A stretch of DNA of 52,356 nucleotides from an uncultured Pelagibacteraceae bacterium (GTDB lineage Bacteria > Pseudomonadota > Alphaproteobacteria > Pelagibacterales > Pelagibacteraceae). The position numbers and the translations under genes are program-made. Positions 19,606 to 27,289 of the stretch are shown here, piece by piece (the first letter of the stretch is position 1; the number at the start of each line of letters is the position of its first letter). The notes under the pieces were generated by a model, which did no database searches, had not been told where the DNA came from, and saw only the letters and a program-made list of their open reading frames with translations. Where the stretch lies: contig CACAIK010000008.1 of assembly GCA_902532525.1 (NCBI GenBank), forward strand, positions 1-52,356, written 5' to 3'.

Positions 19606-20084
19606 TTTATTTTAAAATGTTTACTTAGCTCTAACAGCGAGTTTTTTATTTTGTCATTTTTAATATTATTTATGCTCTTTATATGTTTATTTTTTGTCGC
19701 ATTAATAGCGGTATTTTTATGGCTTTCTTCAATTTTTCCATCAAATGTATTCAATTTAATGTCATCTAAAACATGATAGCCAAAAAAAACATTAATTTTT
19801 TTTATTATTTCTTTTTTAGAATACTCAACGTCAATTTCATTTCCCCTCTTTACTAAAATATTTAAACGACTGCCCGATAACTTGTTTGAACTTTTATATG
19901 ACTTAGGAAAACTTACTTTAAATAAATCTTTACCTACTAAATATTTCCAATTATCTAAAGTTTCATTATAAATTTTACCTTTTTTACTAATTATTCTTTT
20001 TGCTTCTGTGGGTAAAGTATCTTTAAAAGATCTTAAACCTTGAATGGAGTTATATCTCTGCTTAGTATTATATTTTTGACTCAT
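19602..20084 (-). CDS. dciA: DUF721 / DciA-like protein
   Basis: 160-aa soluble, basic protein. The segment from about residues 22-110 (NWKYLVGKDL, SGSRLNILVKRG, KEIIKKINVFFGYHVLDDIKL) matches the DUF721 domain. DciA proteins help load the replicative helicase in bacteria that lack DnaC/DnaI. The start codon CAT/ATG abuts the mutY start with no base between them. Family assignment is moderately firm; the helicase-loading role is inferred from the family. Confidence 0.72.
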   Translation of the reverse strand: MSQKYNTKQRYNSIQGLRSFKDTLPTEAKRIISKKGKIYNETLDNWKYLVGKDLFKVSFPKSYKSSNKLSGSRLNILVKRGNEIDVEYSKKEIIKKINVFFGYHVLDDIKLNTFDGKIEESHKNTAINATKNKHIKSINNIKNDKIKNSLLELSKHFKIK

Positions 20085-21077
20085 ATGAATAATAAAAACA
20101 TACCAAATAAAATTCTACTTTGGTACGATAATAATAAAAGAATTTTACCTTGGAGAAAAAAAGTTTCTCAGAGGCAAAAAGAATATTTTACGTTTGTTAG
20201 TGAATTTATGTTACAGCAAACTCAAGTAAAAACTGTCATTCCTTATTTTAAAAAATTTGTAAAACAAATTCCAACCTTTCAATCATTGGCAAATGTCGAC
20301 GAAAAGATCTTAATGAAACATTGGGAAGGTCTTGGTTATTATTCAAGAGCAAGAAATCTAAAAAAAAGTGCAATCATAATTGTTAGAGATTTCCATGGTA
20401 AGTTGCCAAAATCTTATGAAAAGTTAATACAATTACCAGGAGTAGGCGAATATACATCCAAAGCAATAATGTCTATAGCATTTAACCTTAAAACTATTCC
20501 TTTAGATGGAAATGTAGAGAGAATTCTTAAAAGAACTCTATATTTAAAAAAGCAGAATGAAATATCTAAAGATTTTTTAAAAACAAAAATTAATTTTTTT
20601 GGACTTTCCAATCGCGCTAGTGATTACTCCCAAGCAATCATGGAGATAGGTGCTTTAATATGCAAACCAAAAAATCCAAGTTGTAAGGAATGTCCTTTAA
20701 ATAAAAATTGCATATCTCTAAAAAAAAATAACTTTGAATTGACCAAATTTAATAAAGAAATAAAAACTAAATATTTCGAAGCGACTATTTACAAAAAACA
20801 TAATAACTACTTATTAGTCAAAAATGATAAATTTAAATTTTTAAAAAATATGCCAATTTTTCCAATGACTGAAGTTCGAGAAAGTAAGTATAATTATTCA
20901 AATAATAAAAAAATTAATATAAAATTATCTAATATGGAAATGAAAATTTTGTTAAATAACTCGAAAAGACCTCCAAAGATTAAAAATAAAATATTAATTA
21001 AAAAAGATAAATTAAGCTCAGAAATAATTCCATCATTTACTAAAAAAATATTTTATACCATCTCAAAATCTGAATGA
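20085..21077 (+). CDS. mutY: Adenine DNA glycosylase
   Basis: Removes adenine mispaired with 8-oxoguanine. I start at 20085 (MNNKNIPNKILLWYDNN, 330 aa), because the longer frame would run into dciA and add residues foreign to MutY. Motifs: LPWRKK near the N-terminus, the helix-hairpin-helix LPGVGEYTSKAI, the catalytic Asp region PLDGNVERILKR, and the 4Fe-4S pattern C-x6-C-x2-C-x5-C (ICKPKNPSCKECPLNKNC). The C-terminal NUDIX-like domain is short and Lys/Asn-rich. It overlaps the next gene by 4 nt (ATGA). Confidence 0.95.
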   Translation: MNNKNIPNKILLWYDNNKRILPWRKKVSQRQKEYFTFVSEFMLQQTQVKTVIPYFKKFVKQIPTFQSLANVDEKILMKHWEGLGYYSRARNLKKSAIIIVRDFHGKLPKSYEKLIQLPGVGEYTSKAIMSIAFNLKTIPLDGNVERILKRTLYLKKQNEISKDFLKTKINFFGLSNRASDYSQAIMEIGALICKPKNPSCKECPLNKNCISLKKNNFELTKFNKEIKTKYFEATIYKKHNNYLLVKNDKFKFLKNMPIFPMTEVRESKYNYSNNKKINIKLSNMEMKILLNNSKRPPKIKNKILIKKDKLSSEIIPSFTKKIFYTISKSE

Positions 21078-22198
21078 AAAAAGTTGCAATTGTAGGAGCT
21101 GGTATATCTGGTTTGTATCTTGCAAATGAATTAAACAAAAATACTGAAATAGACTATAAAATCTTTGAAAAAAAAGATTATCTTAATTTAAATGAAGGTT
21201 ATGGCATTCAACTTTCAGTTAATAGTATTAATTTGTTAAATAAAGTAGGATTTAAAAATATTTCAGCATCAGATGTTTATTATCCAACAAAAGTTAATTT
21301 TTTCCAGGCTAAAAATATTAAAAAGATTTGTGAAATTGATTTAAAGCAATTCAACAATGTAAACGACCGTTACACAACACTTAAAAGATCAACATTAATA
21401 AAGTTTTTAATTGGCAATATACCTGAGGAAAAAATTCAATTTAAAGCCGATATTCAAAATATCGAATATAATGAAAAAATAAAGATTTCTTGGAATAATA
21501 AGAATGAAAGTTTCGATTATATAGTAATTGCAGACGGTGTTTTTTCAAAATTAAAATCTCAAATATCAAATAATCATTTAAACCCAATTTTTAATGGGAA
21601 CATTGCTTTAAGGGCGAATTTAAAACAACATGAAAAAGATAATATTTCTGTTTATATGGGGTCAAATTTTCACTATGTAACTTATCCTGTAAATCAAAAA
21701 CTCGAATATAATTTTGTTGCTATAATCAAAAAGAAACTAACTACTAAAGAAATTGAAAATAAAAATATTCTTAATTCAGAAACATTTATAAAATCTTTAA
21801 AAGACTTTATTTCACAAAATTCTATTATAAATTTGGAAAGTTTTGCAAATATAAAGTGTTTTCCTGTATTTGTAAGCACTGAATTACCCACATTAAAATA
21901 TCAAAATACTTATTTGAGTGGTGATGCTTTATTTGCTTTCCCACCTTCTTTTGCACAAGGTGCTTCTCAAAGTATTGAAACAGCAAATGGTATTTTAGAA
22001 AATATTACAAATTCAAATAGTATTTATAAAGATAAGATAAGTAAAATATTACTAGTAAATAAAAGATCAAAATTAAACCATTTTGCCTTCCATTTAACTA
22101 ATCCAATAATAATATTAATTAGAAATATTGTTTTGAAATTTTTATCAAAAAATAAAAAATTTCTAGAGAGTTATCTTGGAAAAATTTATAGAAATTAA
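21074..22198 (+). CDS. FAD-dependent monooxygenase (PF01494-like), substrate unknown
   Basis: 374-aa flavoprotein of the UbiH/salicylate-hydroxylase type. The N-terminal FAD motif is GAGISGLYLANEL, followed by EGYGIQLSVNSINLL. The second FAD motif is YLSGDALFAFPPSFAQGAS, with QSIETANGI after it. A ubiquinone hydroxylase is possible, but no residue tells the substrate. The ATG overlaps the mutY stop (ATGA). Its stop overlaps that of ccrM in a shared TTAA, so the two genes converge with no terminator between them. Confidence 0.8.
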   Translation: MKKVAIVGAGISGLYLANELNKNTEIDYKIFEKKDYLNLNEGYGIQLSVNSINLLNKVGFKNISASDVYYPTKVNFFQAKNIKKICEIDLKQFNNVNDRYTTLKRSTLIKFLIGNIPEEKIQFKADIQNIEYNEKIKISWNNKNESFDYIVIADGVFSKLKSQISNNHLNPIFNGNIALRANLKQHEKDNISVYMGSNFHYVTYPVNQKLEYNFVAIIKKKLTTKEIENKNILNSETFIKSLKDFISQNSIINLESFANIKCFPVFVSTELPTLKYQNTYLSGDALFAFPPSFAQGASQSIETANGILENITNSNSIYKDKISKILLVNKRSKLNHFAFHLTNPIIILIRNIVLKFLSKNKKFLESYLGKIYRN

Positions 22199-23268
22199 GT
22201 AGTTGGCCTTAGTCTTTGCCTCAAATCATCAATTGGTTTCAGTAAATTACCTGATTTATAATACCAAAAAGTCCAACCGTTACAGCTCTCAGCACCTAAT
22301 ATTTGTGCAGCAACTTTATGAATTGATCCTTCTGATTTCCGATATTTTATACTACCATCAATCATAATTTTCGCATTGATTTGTTTTTTTTGATCAAAAA
22401 TTTCAGTACCAGGTTTAATAATTCCTAATTCAACCAAAGATCCAAATGGCACTCTTGGTTTGGATCTATTATTTTTTATAGTATCTAAATATTCATCTTC
22501 TATAATTTTTGTATTTTTAATTCTTTTACTTGCAGCTTCAAAATAGTTTTTTTCTTTTTCTATCCCAAAATAATTTCTACCTAACTTTTTTGAAACTACA
22601 GCAGTTGTTCCCGTACCGAGAAACGGGTCCAATATTAAATCGCCTTTATTAGACGATGCTAATATAATTCTGTGCAATAAAGACTCTGGCTTTTGCGTTG
22701 AGTGAACTTTATTACCATTATTTTTAAGTCTTTCTTTTCCATTACATATAGGTAAATTCCATGTAGATCTCATCTGTAGATCATCGTTTAAACATTTAAG
22801 TGATTGATAATTAAAAGTATATTTTGAGCCTTCACTTTTTGATGCCCATATAAGTGTTTCGTGCGCATTCGTAAAACGCGTTCCTCTAAAATTTGGCATA
22901 GGGTTATTTTTGTTCCAAATCACATCATTTAGTATCCAAAAACCTAAATCTTGCATTTTTGAACCAACTCTAAAAATATTATGATAACTTCCTATGACCC
23001 ATATAGATCCATTTTTTTTTAAAATTCTTTTACATTCTTTAAGCCATTGAACTGAAAACTCATCATAACTTTTAAAACTATCAAATTTATCCCACGCATC
23101 GTCTACAGCATCGACTTTAGATCTATCAGGTCGACTTAATTCTTTTTTCAGTTGAAGGTTGTAAGGTGGATCTGCAAATATCAGATCAAAACTTTCAGCC
23201 GGAATTTTTTTTAATTCCTTAATACTATCTCCATTAATAATTTTATTTTTTATGTCTGAAATGATCAT
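22195..23268 (-). CDS. ccrM: Cell-cycle DNA adenine methyltransferase CcrM (GANTC)
   Basis: Beta-class N6-adenine methyltransferase, expected to modify the adenine of GANTC. Its 357 aa align by eye along their length with Caulobacter CcrM: DPPYNLQL at residues 33-40 is the catalytic motif, followed by KVDAVDDAWDKF and WVIGSYHNIFRVG; the AdoMet motif DPFLGTGTT lies near residue 218; and the CcrM-specific C-terminal domain has PRVPFGSLVELG and CNGWTFWYYKSG. The start has no Shine-Dalgarno sequence, and the predicted transcript leader is only about 6-7 nt. It carries a promoter with two GANTC sites. Confidence 0.95.
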   Translation of the reverse strand: MIISDIKNKIINGDSIKELKKIPAESFDLIFADPPYNLQLKKELSRPDRSKVDAVDDAWDKFDSFKSYDEFSVQWLKECKRILKKNGSIWVIGSYHNIFRVGSKMQDLGFWILNDVIWNKNNPMPNFRGTRFTNAHETLIWASKSEGSKYTFNYQSLKCLNDDLQMRSTWNLPICNGKERLKNNGNKVHSTQKPESLLHRIILASSNKGDLILDPFLGTGTTAVVSKKLGRNYFGIEKEKNYFEAASKRIKNTKIIEDEYLDTIKNNRSKPRVPFGSLVELGIIKPGTEIFDQKKQINAKIMIDGSIKYRKSEGSIHKVAAQILGAESCNGWTFWYYKSGNLLKPIDDLRQRLRPTT

Positions 23269-23281
23269 TTTATATTTTTGA

Positions 23282-23310
23282 ATTAGACTCCAGTAAGGAG
23301 TCTACGTCAA
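23282..23310 (-). promoter_or_regulatory. Sigma70-like promoter of ccrM
   Basis: On the minus strand TTGACG (23310-23305) is followed by exactly 17 bp and then TCTAAT (23287-23282). Each differs from the consensus by one base. Transcription would start near 23275, leaving a leader of about 6-7 nt before the ATG at 23268. No CtrA-like TTAA-N7-TTAA motif is visible nearby. Confidence 0.62.
23284..23304. repeat. Perfect inverted repeat with two GANTC sites inside the ccrM promoter
   Basis: TAGACTCC-AGTAA-GGAGTCTA: 8-bp perfect arms around a 5-bp centre. Each arm contains one GANTC site (GACTC at 23286-23290, GAGTC at 23299-23303), the recognition sequence of the enzyme encoded downstream. One site lies next to the -35 box and the other overlaps the edge of the -10 box. 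It could serve methylation-sensitive autoregulation. As a hairpin it would lie upstream of the predicted ccrM transcript start. Confidence 0.75.
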
Positions 23311-23349
23311 CCTGTGATTGAATTTATTGTTTGATAATTGTTATGATTA

Positions 23350-23922
23350 TTATTTAAGACTCAATATCTTGTGTATTGGTTGGAAGGTTTTTCTATGAAA
23401 TCTAGTCACTCCAAATTTTTTAATAGCTTTAATATGATCCTTAGTTCCATAACCTGCATTATTATCCCAGCCGTATTTTTTAAAAGAAAAAGACATCTTT
23501 TTCATTAGCTTATCTCTTTCAACTTTAGCAATAATCGATGCGGCTGAAATTTCAGGAATTTTTTCATCACCTTTTACAATGGTTTTAATTACATAATTTT
23601 TTAAGTCTGGTGGTTTATTACCATCTATTAAAACTTTTTTAGGTTTCAATTTGAGTTTCTTAATTGCTCTTTTCATTGAAAGTAGGCTAGCATTTAAAAT
23701 ATTAATTTTTTCAATTTCCTTTATTGATGCAGATCCTAACGCCCAAACTGAATTTTTTTTTATATATTTAGCTAGAGTTTCCCTCTGAATTTTGTTTAGT
23801 TTTTTTGAATCTTTAAGAATTTTTCTATCAATTTCTTTATTTAATATAACAGCAGCTGCATAAACTGGTCCTACAAGGCTTCCTCTTCCAACTTCATCAA
23901 CCCCAGCAATAATTTTTTTCAT
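23350..23922 (-). CDS. rnhB: Ribonuclease HII
   Basis: Cleaves RNA-DNA junctions and single ribonucleotides misincorporated into DNA. It has 190 aa, a normal length. The DEDD catalytic residues are visible in AGVDEVGRGSLVGPV and in the later LIDGNKPP segment, with the typical ISAASIIAKVERDKLM. It ends 81 nt before ccrM; that gap holds the ccrM promoter. rnhB next to ccrM is a familiar alphaproteobacterial arrangement. Confidence 0.97.
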   Translation of the reverse strand: MKKIIAGVDEVGRGSLVGPVYAAAVILNKEIDRKILKDSKKLNKIQRETLAKYIKKNSVWALGSASIKEIEKINILNASLLSMKRAIKKLKLKPKKVLIDGNKPPDLKNYVIKTIVKGDEKIPEISAASIIAKVERDKLMKKMSFSFKKYGWDNNAGYGTKDHIKAIKKFGVTRFHRKTFQPIHKILSLK

Positions 23923-23941
23923 ATAAAATATTATTAAAAAT

Positions 23942-24646
23942 TTAAATCTCTAAACCAGTTTCATCTATTTTTTTTCTAATTTCTTTAAGATCGGCCCAAG
24001 AATATTTTTTTTGCTCTGCTTGTCTTAGTAGATATGCTGGGTGAAAAGTTATCATTGTTAAATATGTTTTATTATTAATTATTACTTCCTTCCATATTCC
24101 TCTTTCTTTAGAGATTTTAATTTTATTCCCGAAGAGCGCTTCCATTGCTGTGCTTCCCATTAAAATAAGAATTTCTGGATTTATAATCGAAATATGTTTT
24201 CTTAAATATTCAGAGTATCTATTTATTTCTGAAATTTCAGGCTTTCGGTTATTTGGAGGCCTATAATTTACAACATTAGTAATATAAACGTTAGTTCTAT
24301 CTAAATTAATAGCTTTTAACATTTTATTTAAAAGCATTCCTGCATCACCAACAAAAGGTTTTCCTAATTCATCTTCTTTTTGTCCAGGTCCTTCACCTAC
24401 AATCATTATTTTTGAATATGAATTTCCATCACTGAAAACAAGATTTTTTGCACTATTTTTTAGTTCACAATCTTCAATCTTTTCTATTTCAACTCTAAGT
24501 TTTGCTAATTCCTCAGATTTTTCCTCATTAGAAGTATTATTTTTAAATCTATTTATTGGCTCATCACTAAATTCATATTCAATACCTAGCTCGTTTAATA
24601 AATCATTATCTAATATGTCATTTTGATTTTTTTCATTTAAAGTCAT
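23942..24646 (-). CDS. Uracil-DNA glycosylase, family 4-like, without the Fe-S cysteines
   Basis: Removes uracil from DNA. Motifs of the family-4 fold are clear: VGEGPGQKEDELGKPFVG, NVVNYRPPNNRKP, and the C-terminal TFHPAYLLR. It has 234 aa including an acidic, non-conserved N-terminal stretch of about 50 residues. The protein has a single Cys (Cys60, EDCELKN); the other three positions that bind the 4Fe-4S cluster in classical family-4 enzymes are not Cys. I recall similar replacements in other alphaproteobacterial members. It diverges from the TPR gene with only 10 nt between the start codons. Confidence 0.9.
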   Translation of the reverse strand: MTLNEKNQNDILDNDLLNELGIEYEFSDEPINRFKNNTSNEEKSEELAKLRVEIEKIEDCELKNSAKNLVFSDGNSYSKIMIVGEGPGQKEDELGKPFVGDAGMLLNKMLKAINLDRTNVYITNVVNYRPPNNRKPEISEINRYSEYLRKHISIINPEILILMGSTAMEALFGNKIKISKERGIWKEVIINNKTYLTMITFHPAYLLRQAEQKKYSWADLKEIRKKIDETGLEI

Positions 24647-24656
24647 AAAGTAAAAA

Positions 24657-26336
24657 ATGTTCTTAAAAATTTTTTGTTTTATAATATTAATTTTATATCA
24701 AACAAATCTCTATTCAAAAGCAGCGAATGAAAAAGAATTCAACCAGAAGTATCTATCAAATTATCTTTCAGCATTATTATCATTTGATAACCAGAAAAAT
24801 AACGATGCTCTTAAGTTTTTTGAAAATTCAAAAATATTAATTCAATCGCATGATAGTTTTTTGCAAGAATATGTATTTTCTTTACTTTTGGATGGACAGG
24901 TTAAAAAAGCGATTAAACAAGTAAAATATTCTAATACCTCAATAGGAGGAGATTTTTTTGAAGGAAATTTATTATTAATTTTAGATAGCATTAATAAGAA
25001 AAAGTTTAAACAAGCAGCTTTGAAGTTAAAAAAATTGGAAAAGTTCAAAGAGGACGACTCATACAAATTTATAATTTATTCTAGCTTAAAAAGTTACATT
25101 GATCTTTTTATATATAAAAAATCTGACATTGTTGAGCAATTTGGAAAATTAGATTTGATAAACATGGCTTTTCAAAATTGTTATTTGAATTCCAAAAAAA
25201 CTGAGCCTTATTTTTTAAATTTAATTAATGATCCTCAAAGTGATTACTCTAGATATACTTTTTTTTATTTGAGTAACGAAGTGTCAAATAATGACCTTGC
25301 AACAGTTGATAATTTTGCAGATACAATAGATCCTTTAAGAAGTAGTTTGCTTATTTCTCAAGTAAAAAAATGGATCGATGAAAAAAAATACAAAAAATTA
25401 ACACAGCATTTTTCATGTCAAAATGAGAATGATATTTTGGCAGAATTTTTTTTCCTTATATCTAATTTTTATTCATCTCAAAGTAGATTTGATTACTCAA
25501 ACATATATTTAAATATTTCAAATTATTTAAATCCAAAATTTTATTTTAATTTATCTCTAATAGCTGAAAACTATCAGTCTAATAATAATTATGATCTAGC
25601 AAAAAAAACTTTCGAAAAATTTGATGATGAGGATGAAATATTTTTTTGGTACAAAACAAAGAAGATTGCGAGAATTATAGCAGAGGAAGAAAATTATGAT
25701 GCAAGTTTGAACTATATATTAAAAAATCTTGAAAAATTTAATAATAAATCGACAAAGATGATTTATGATTTGGCAAATATTTACAAAAACTTTAAAAAAT
25801 ATGATGAGGCTATAAATTATTATACTTTGGCCTTAAAAAATTTGGATAAAAATTCTATGGCTTATGCAGATGTTCTTTATCGTAGAGGTGGAGCGTATGA
25901 AAGATTAAAAAATTATGATTTGGCGGATAAGGATTTGCTAAATTCAATTAAAATTAGACCTGATGAACCTTATACACTTAACTATCTAGCTTATAGCTGG
26001 CTAGAAAGAGGATATAAAATTGAAGAAGCAATAGAAATGTTAAATCAAGCTTATAAAGGGAAAGAAGAAGACCCCTACATAACAGACTCAGTTGGTTGGG
26101 GTTATTATTTGACAGGAAATTATATTGAAGCAGAAAAATATTTAAGAAAAGCTGTTGAATTGTTACCAAGTGATCCTGTTGCAAGTGATCATTATGGAGA
26201 TGTTCTTTGGCAATTAAATAGAAAAATCCAAGCTAATTATTTTTGGAAAAGTGCTTTAAATAGCGATGAAGCAGACGAAGAATTAAAAATTAAAGTTAAG
26301 GAAAAATTATATAATGGCTTAAATAATAATTCTTAA
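24657..26336 (+). CDS. Exported tetratricopeptide-repeat protein
   Basis: 559-aa protein with an N-terminal signal peptide (MFLKIFCFIILILYQTNLYSKA). There is no clear lipobox. From about residue 365 to the end there are TPR units: YDLANIYKNFKKYDEAINYY, VLYRRGGAYERLKNYDLADK, LNYLAYSWLERGYKIEEAIE, VGWGYYLTGNYIEAEKYLRK and SDHYGDVLWQLNRKIQANYF. The N-terminal half is helical and repeat-like but degenerate. A scaffolding role in the periplasm is an inference. It is followed immediately by ispE (0 nt gap), a pairing I recall in other alphaproteobacteria. Confidence 0.85.
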   Translation: MFLKIFCFIILILYQTNLYSKAANEKEFNQKYLSNYLSALLSFDNQKNNDALKFFENSKILIQSHDSFLQEYVFSLLLDGQVKKAIKQVKYSNTSIGGDFFEGNLLLILDSINKKKFKQAALKLKKLEKFKEDDSYKFIIYSSLKSYIDLFIYKKSDIVEQFGKLDLINMAFQNCYLNSKKTEPYFLNLINDPQSDYSRYTFFYLSNEVSNNDLATVDNFADTIDPLRSSLLISQVKKWIDEKKYKKLTQHFSCQNENDILAEFFFLISNFYSSQSRFDYSNIYLNISNYLNPKFYFNLSLIAENYQSNNNYDLAKKTFEKFDDEDEIFFWYKTKKIARIIAEEENYDASLNYILKNLEKFNNKSTKMIYDLANIYKNFKKYDEAINYYTLALKNLDKNSMAYADVLYRRGGAYERLKNYDLADKDLLNSIKIRPDEPYTLNYLAYSWLERGYKIEEAIEMLNQAYKGKEEDPYITDSVGWGYYLTGNYIEAEKYLRKAVELLPSDPVASDHYGDVLWQLNRKIQANYFWKSALNSDEADEELKIKVKEKLYNGLNNNS

Positions 26337-27179
26337 ATGAAGTTTCATAAAATAAAATCTTTTGCAAAAGTTAACCTAACTTTAAAAATTCTAAATAAAT
26401 ACTCAAATGGTTATCATAAAATTGAGAGTTTAATATCTAAGATCAATTTGGCTGATGAGATTTTAATAAAAGAGATACAAGGTTCAAAAAATAGAATATC
26501 TTTCAGTGGGAAATTTTCCTCAAATATTTCAAATACAAATACAATTTCGAAACTACTAAAAATATTAAATAATCATAATTATATTAAAAATAAAAAATTC
26601 AATATCAAAGTAAAAAAAAATATACCCCAATCCTCTGGTATGGGAGGAGGATCAATGAATGCAGCATCCATTTTGAACTATTTATTTAAAAAAAGAATAA
26701 TTAAAATTACAAAAAATAATTTAATAAAAATTGCAAATAAAGTTGGTTCAGATGTAATTTTGGGTCTTTATGAGAGTCCAATGATCCTACAAGGGAAAAA
26801 TATAAGTAAAATTAATAAAAAATTAAATTTTCATTTATTAATAATTAAGCCTAATTTTGGATGTTCTACTAAGATGATTTATGCAAAACACAGAGGATTT
26901 TCAAAGAGCCTATTCAATAAATCAAAAAAGATTAACAGACAGGATTTATTAAAAGTTTCGAATAACGATTTAGAGAGAGCAGCCTTTAATAGATATCCAA
27001 TTTTAGGAAAGATCAAAAGTTACTTGCAAAATTTAGATAATATTTACTTTGCAAATATGACAGGCTCGGGTTCGACTATAATTGGTTATTTTTTAACCAA
27101 AAATGCGGCAATAAAAGCTCAAAAAAAATTAAAAAATAAATATAAAAACTATTGGTGTATTTACTCTAAAACTATATAA
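26337..27179 (+). CDS. ispE: 4-diphosphocytidyl-2-C-methyl-D-erythritol kinase
   Basis: GHMP kinase of the MEP pathway. The N-terminal SFAKVNLTLKI holds the conserved Lys and Asn, the ATP loop is PQSSGMGGGSMNAASIL, and the C-terminal MTGSGSTIIGYF is the third GHMP motif. It has 280 aa, a normal length. Start and upstream stop abut. It feeds the same pathway as IspH (8695-9639) and thus the carotenoid genes. The composition is strongly Lys/Asn/Ile-rich. Confidence 0.95.
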   Translation: MKFHKIKSFAKVNLTLKILNKYSNGYHKIESLISKINLADEILIKEIQGSKNRISFSGKFSSNISNTNTISKLLKILNNHNYIKNKKFNIKVKKNIPQSSGMGGGSMNAASILNYLFKKRIIKITKNNLIKIANKVGSDVILGLYESPMILQGKNISKINKKLNFHLLIIKPNFGCSTKMIYAKHRGFSKSLFNKSKKINRQDLLKVSNNDLERAAFNRYPILGKIKSYLQNLDNIYFANMTGSGSTIIGYFLTKNAAIKAQKKLKNKYKNYWCIYSKTI

Positions 27180-27192
27180 AGCTTTTTTTTTG

Positions 27193-27201
27193 TGTTATAC
27201 G
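27193..27201 (+). promoter_or_regulatory. Possible extended -10 promoter of tRNA-Gln
   Basis: TGTTATACG ends 10 nt before the tRNA: a TG element one base before TATACG. No good -35 lies 16-18 bp upstream, where the end of ispE and a T9 run are found. Transcription from ispE into the tRNA is the alternative. Confidence 0.3.
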
Positions 27202-27211
27202 AAAAACATCT

Positions 27212-27286
27212 TGGGGTGTAGCCAAGTGGTAAGGCAGCGGTTTTTGGTACCGCCATTCCTAGGTTCGAATCCTAGCACCCCAGCCA
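27212..27286 (+). tRNA. trnQ: tRNA-Gln (anticodon TTG)
   Basis: Complete cloverleaf. Acceptor stem TGGGGTG pairs with CACCCCA; the D arm contains AGTGGTAAGGC; the anticodon stem GCGGT/ACCGC encloses the loop TTTTGGT with anticodon TTG (Gln, codon CAA); the T arm CTAGG-TTCGAAT-CCTAG is perfect. Discriminator G is followed by an encoded CCA (27284-27286). The next gene, the CCA-adding enzyme, starts only 3 nt downstream. Confidence 0.97.
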
Positions 27287-27289
27287 TTT

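Noticed and set aside
27170-27192. T9 run after ispE as an intrinsic terminator
   Set aside because: No GC stem precedes the T tract, and such runs are common in this AT-rich DNA.
27212-27286. tRNA-Gln as an integration site with an island downstream
   Set aside because: No integrase and no repeated copy of the tRNA 3' end were noticed; the downstream genes are core housekeeping genes.
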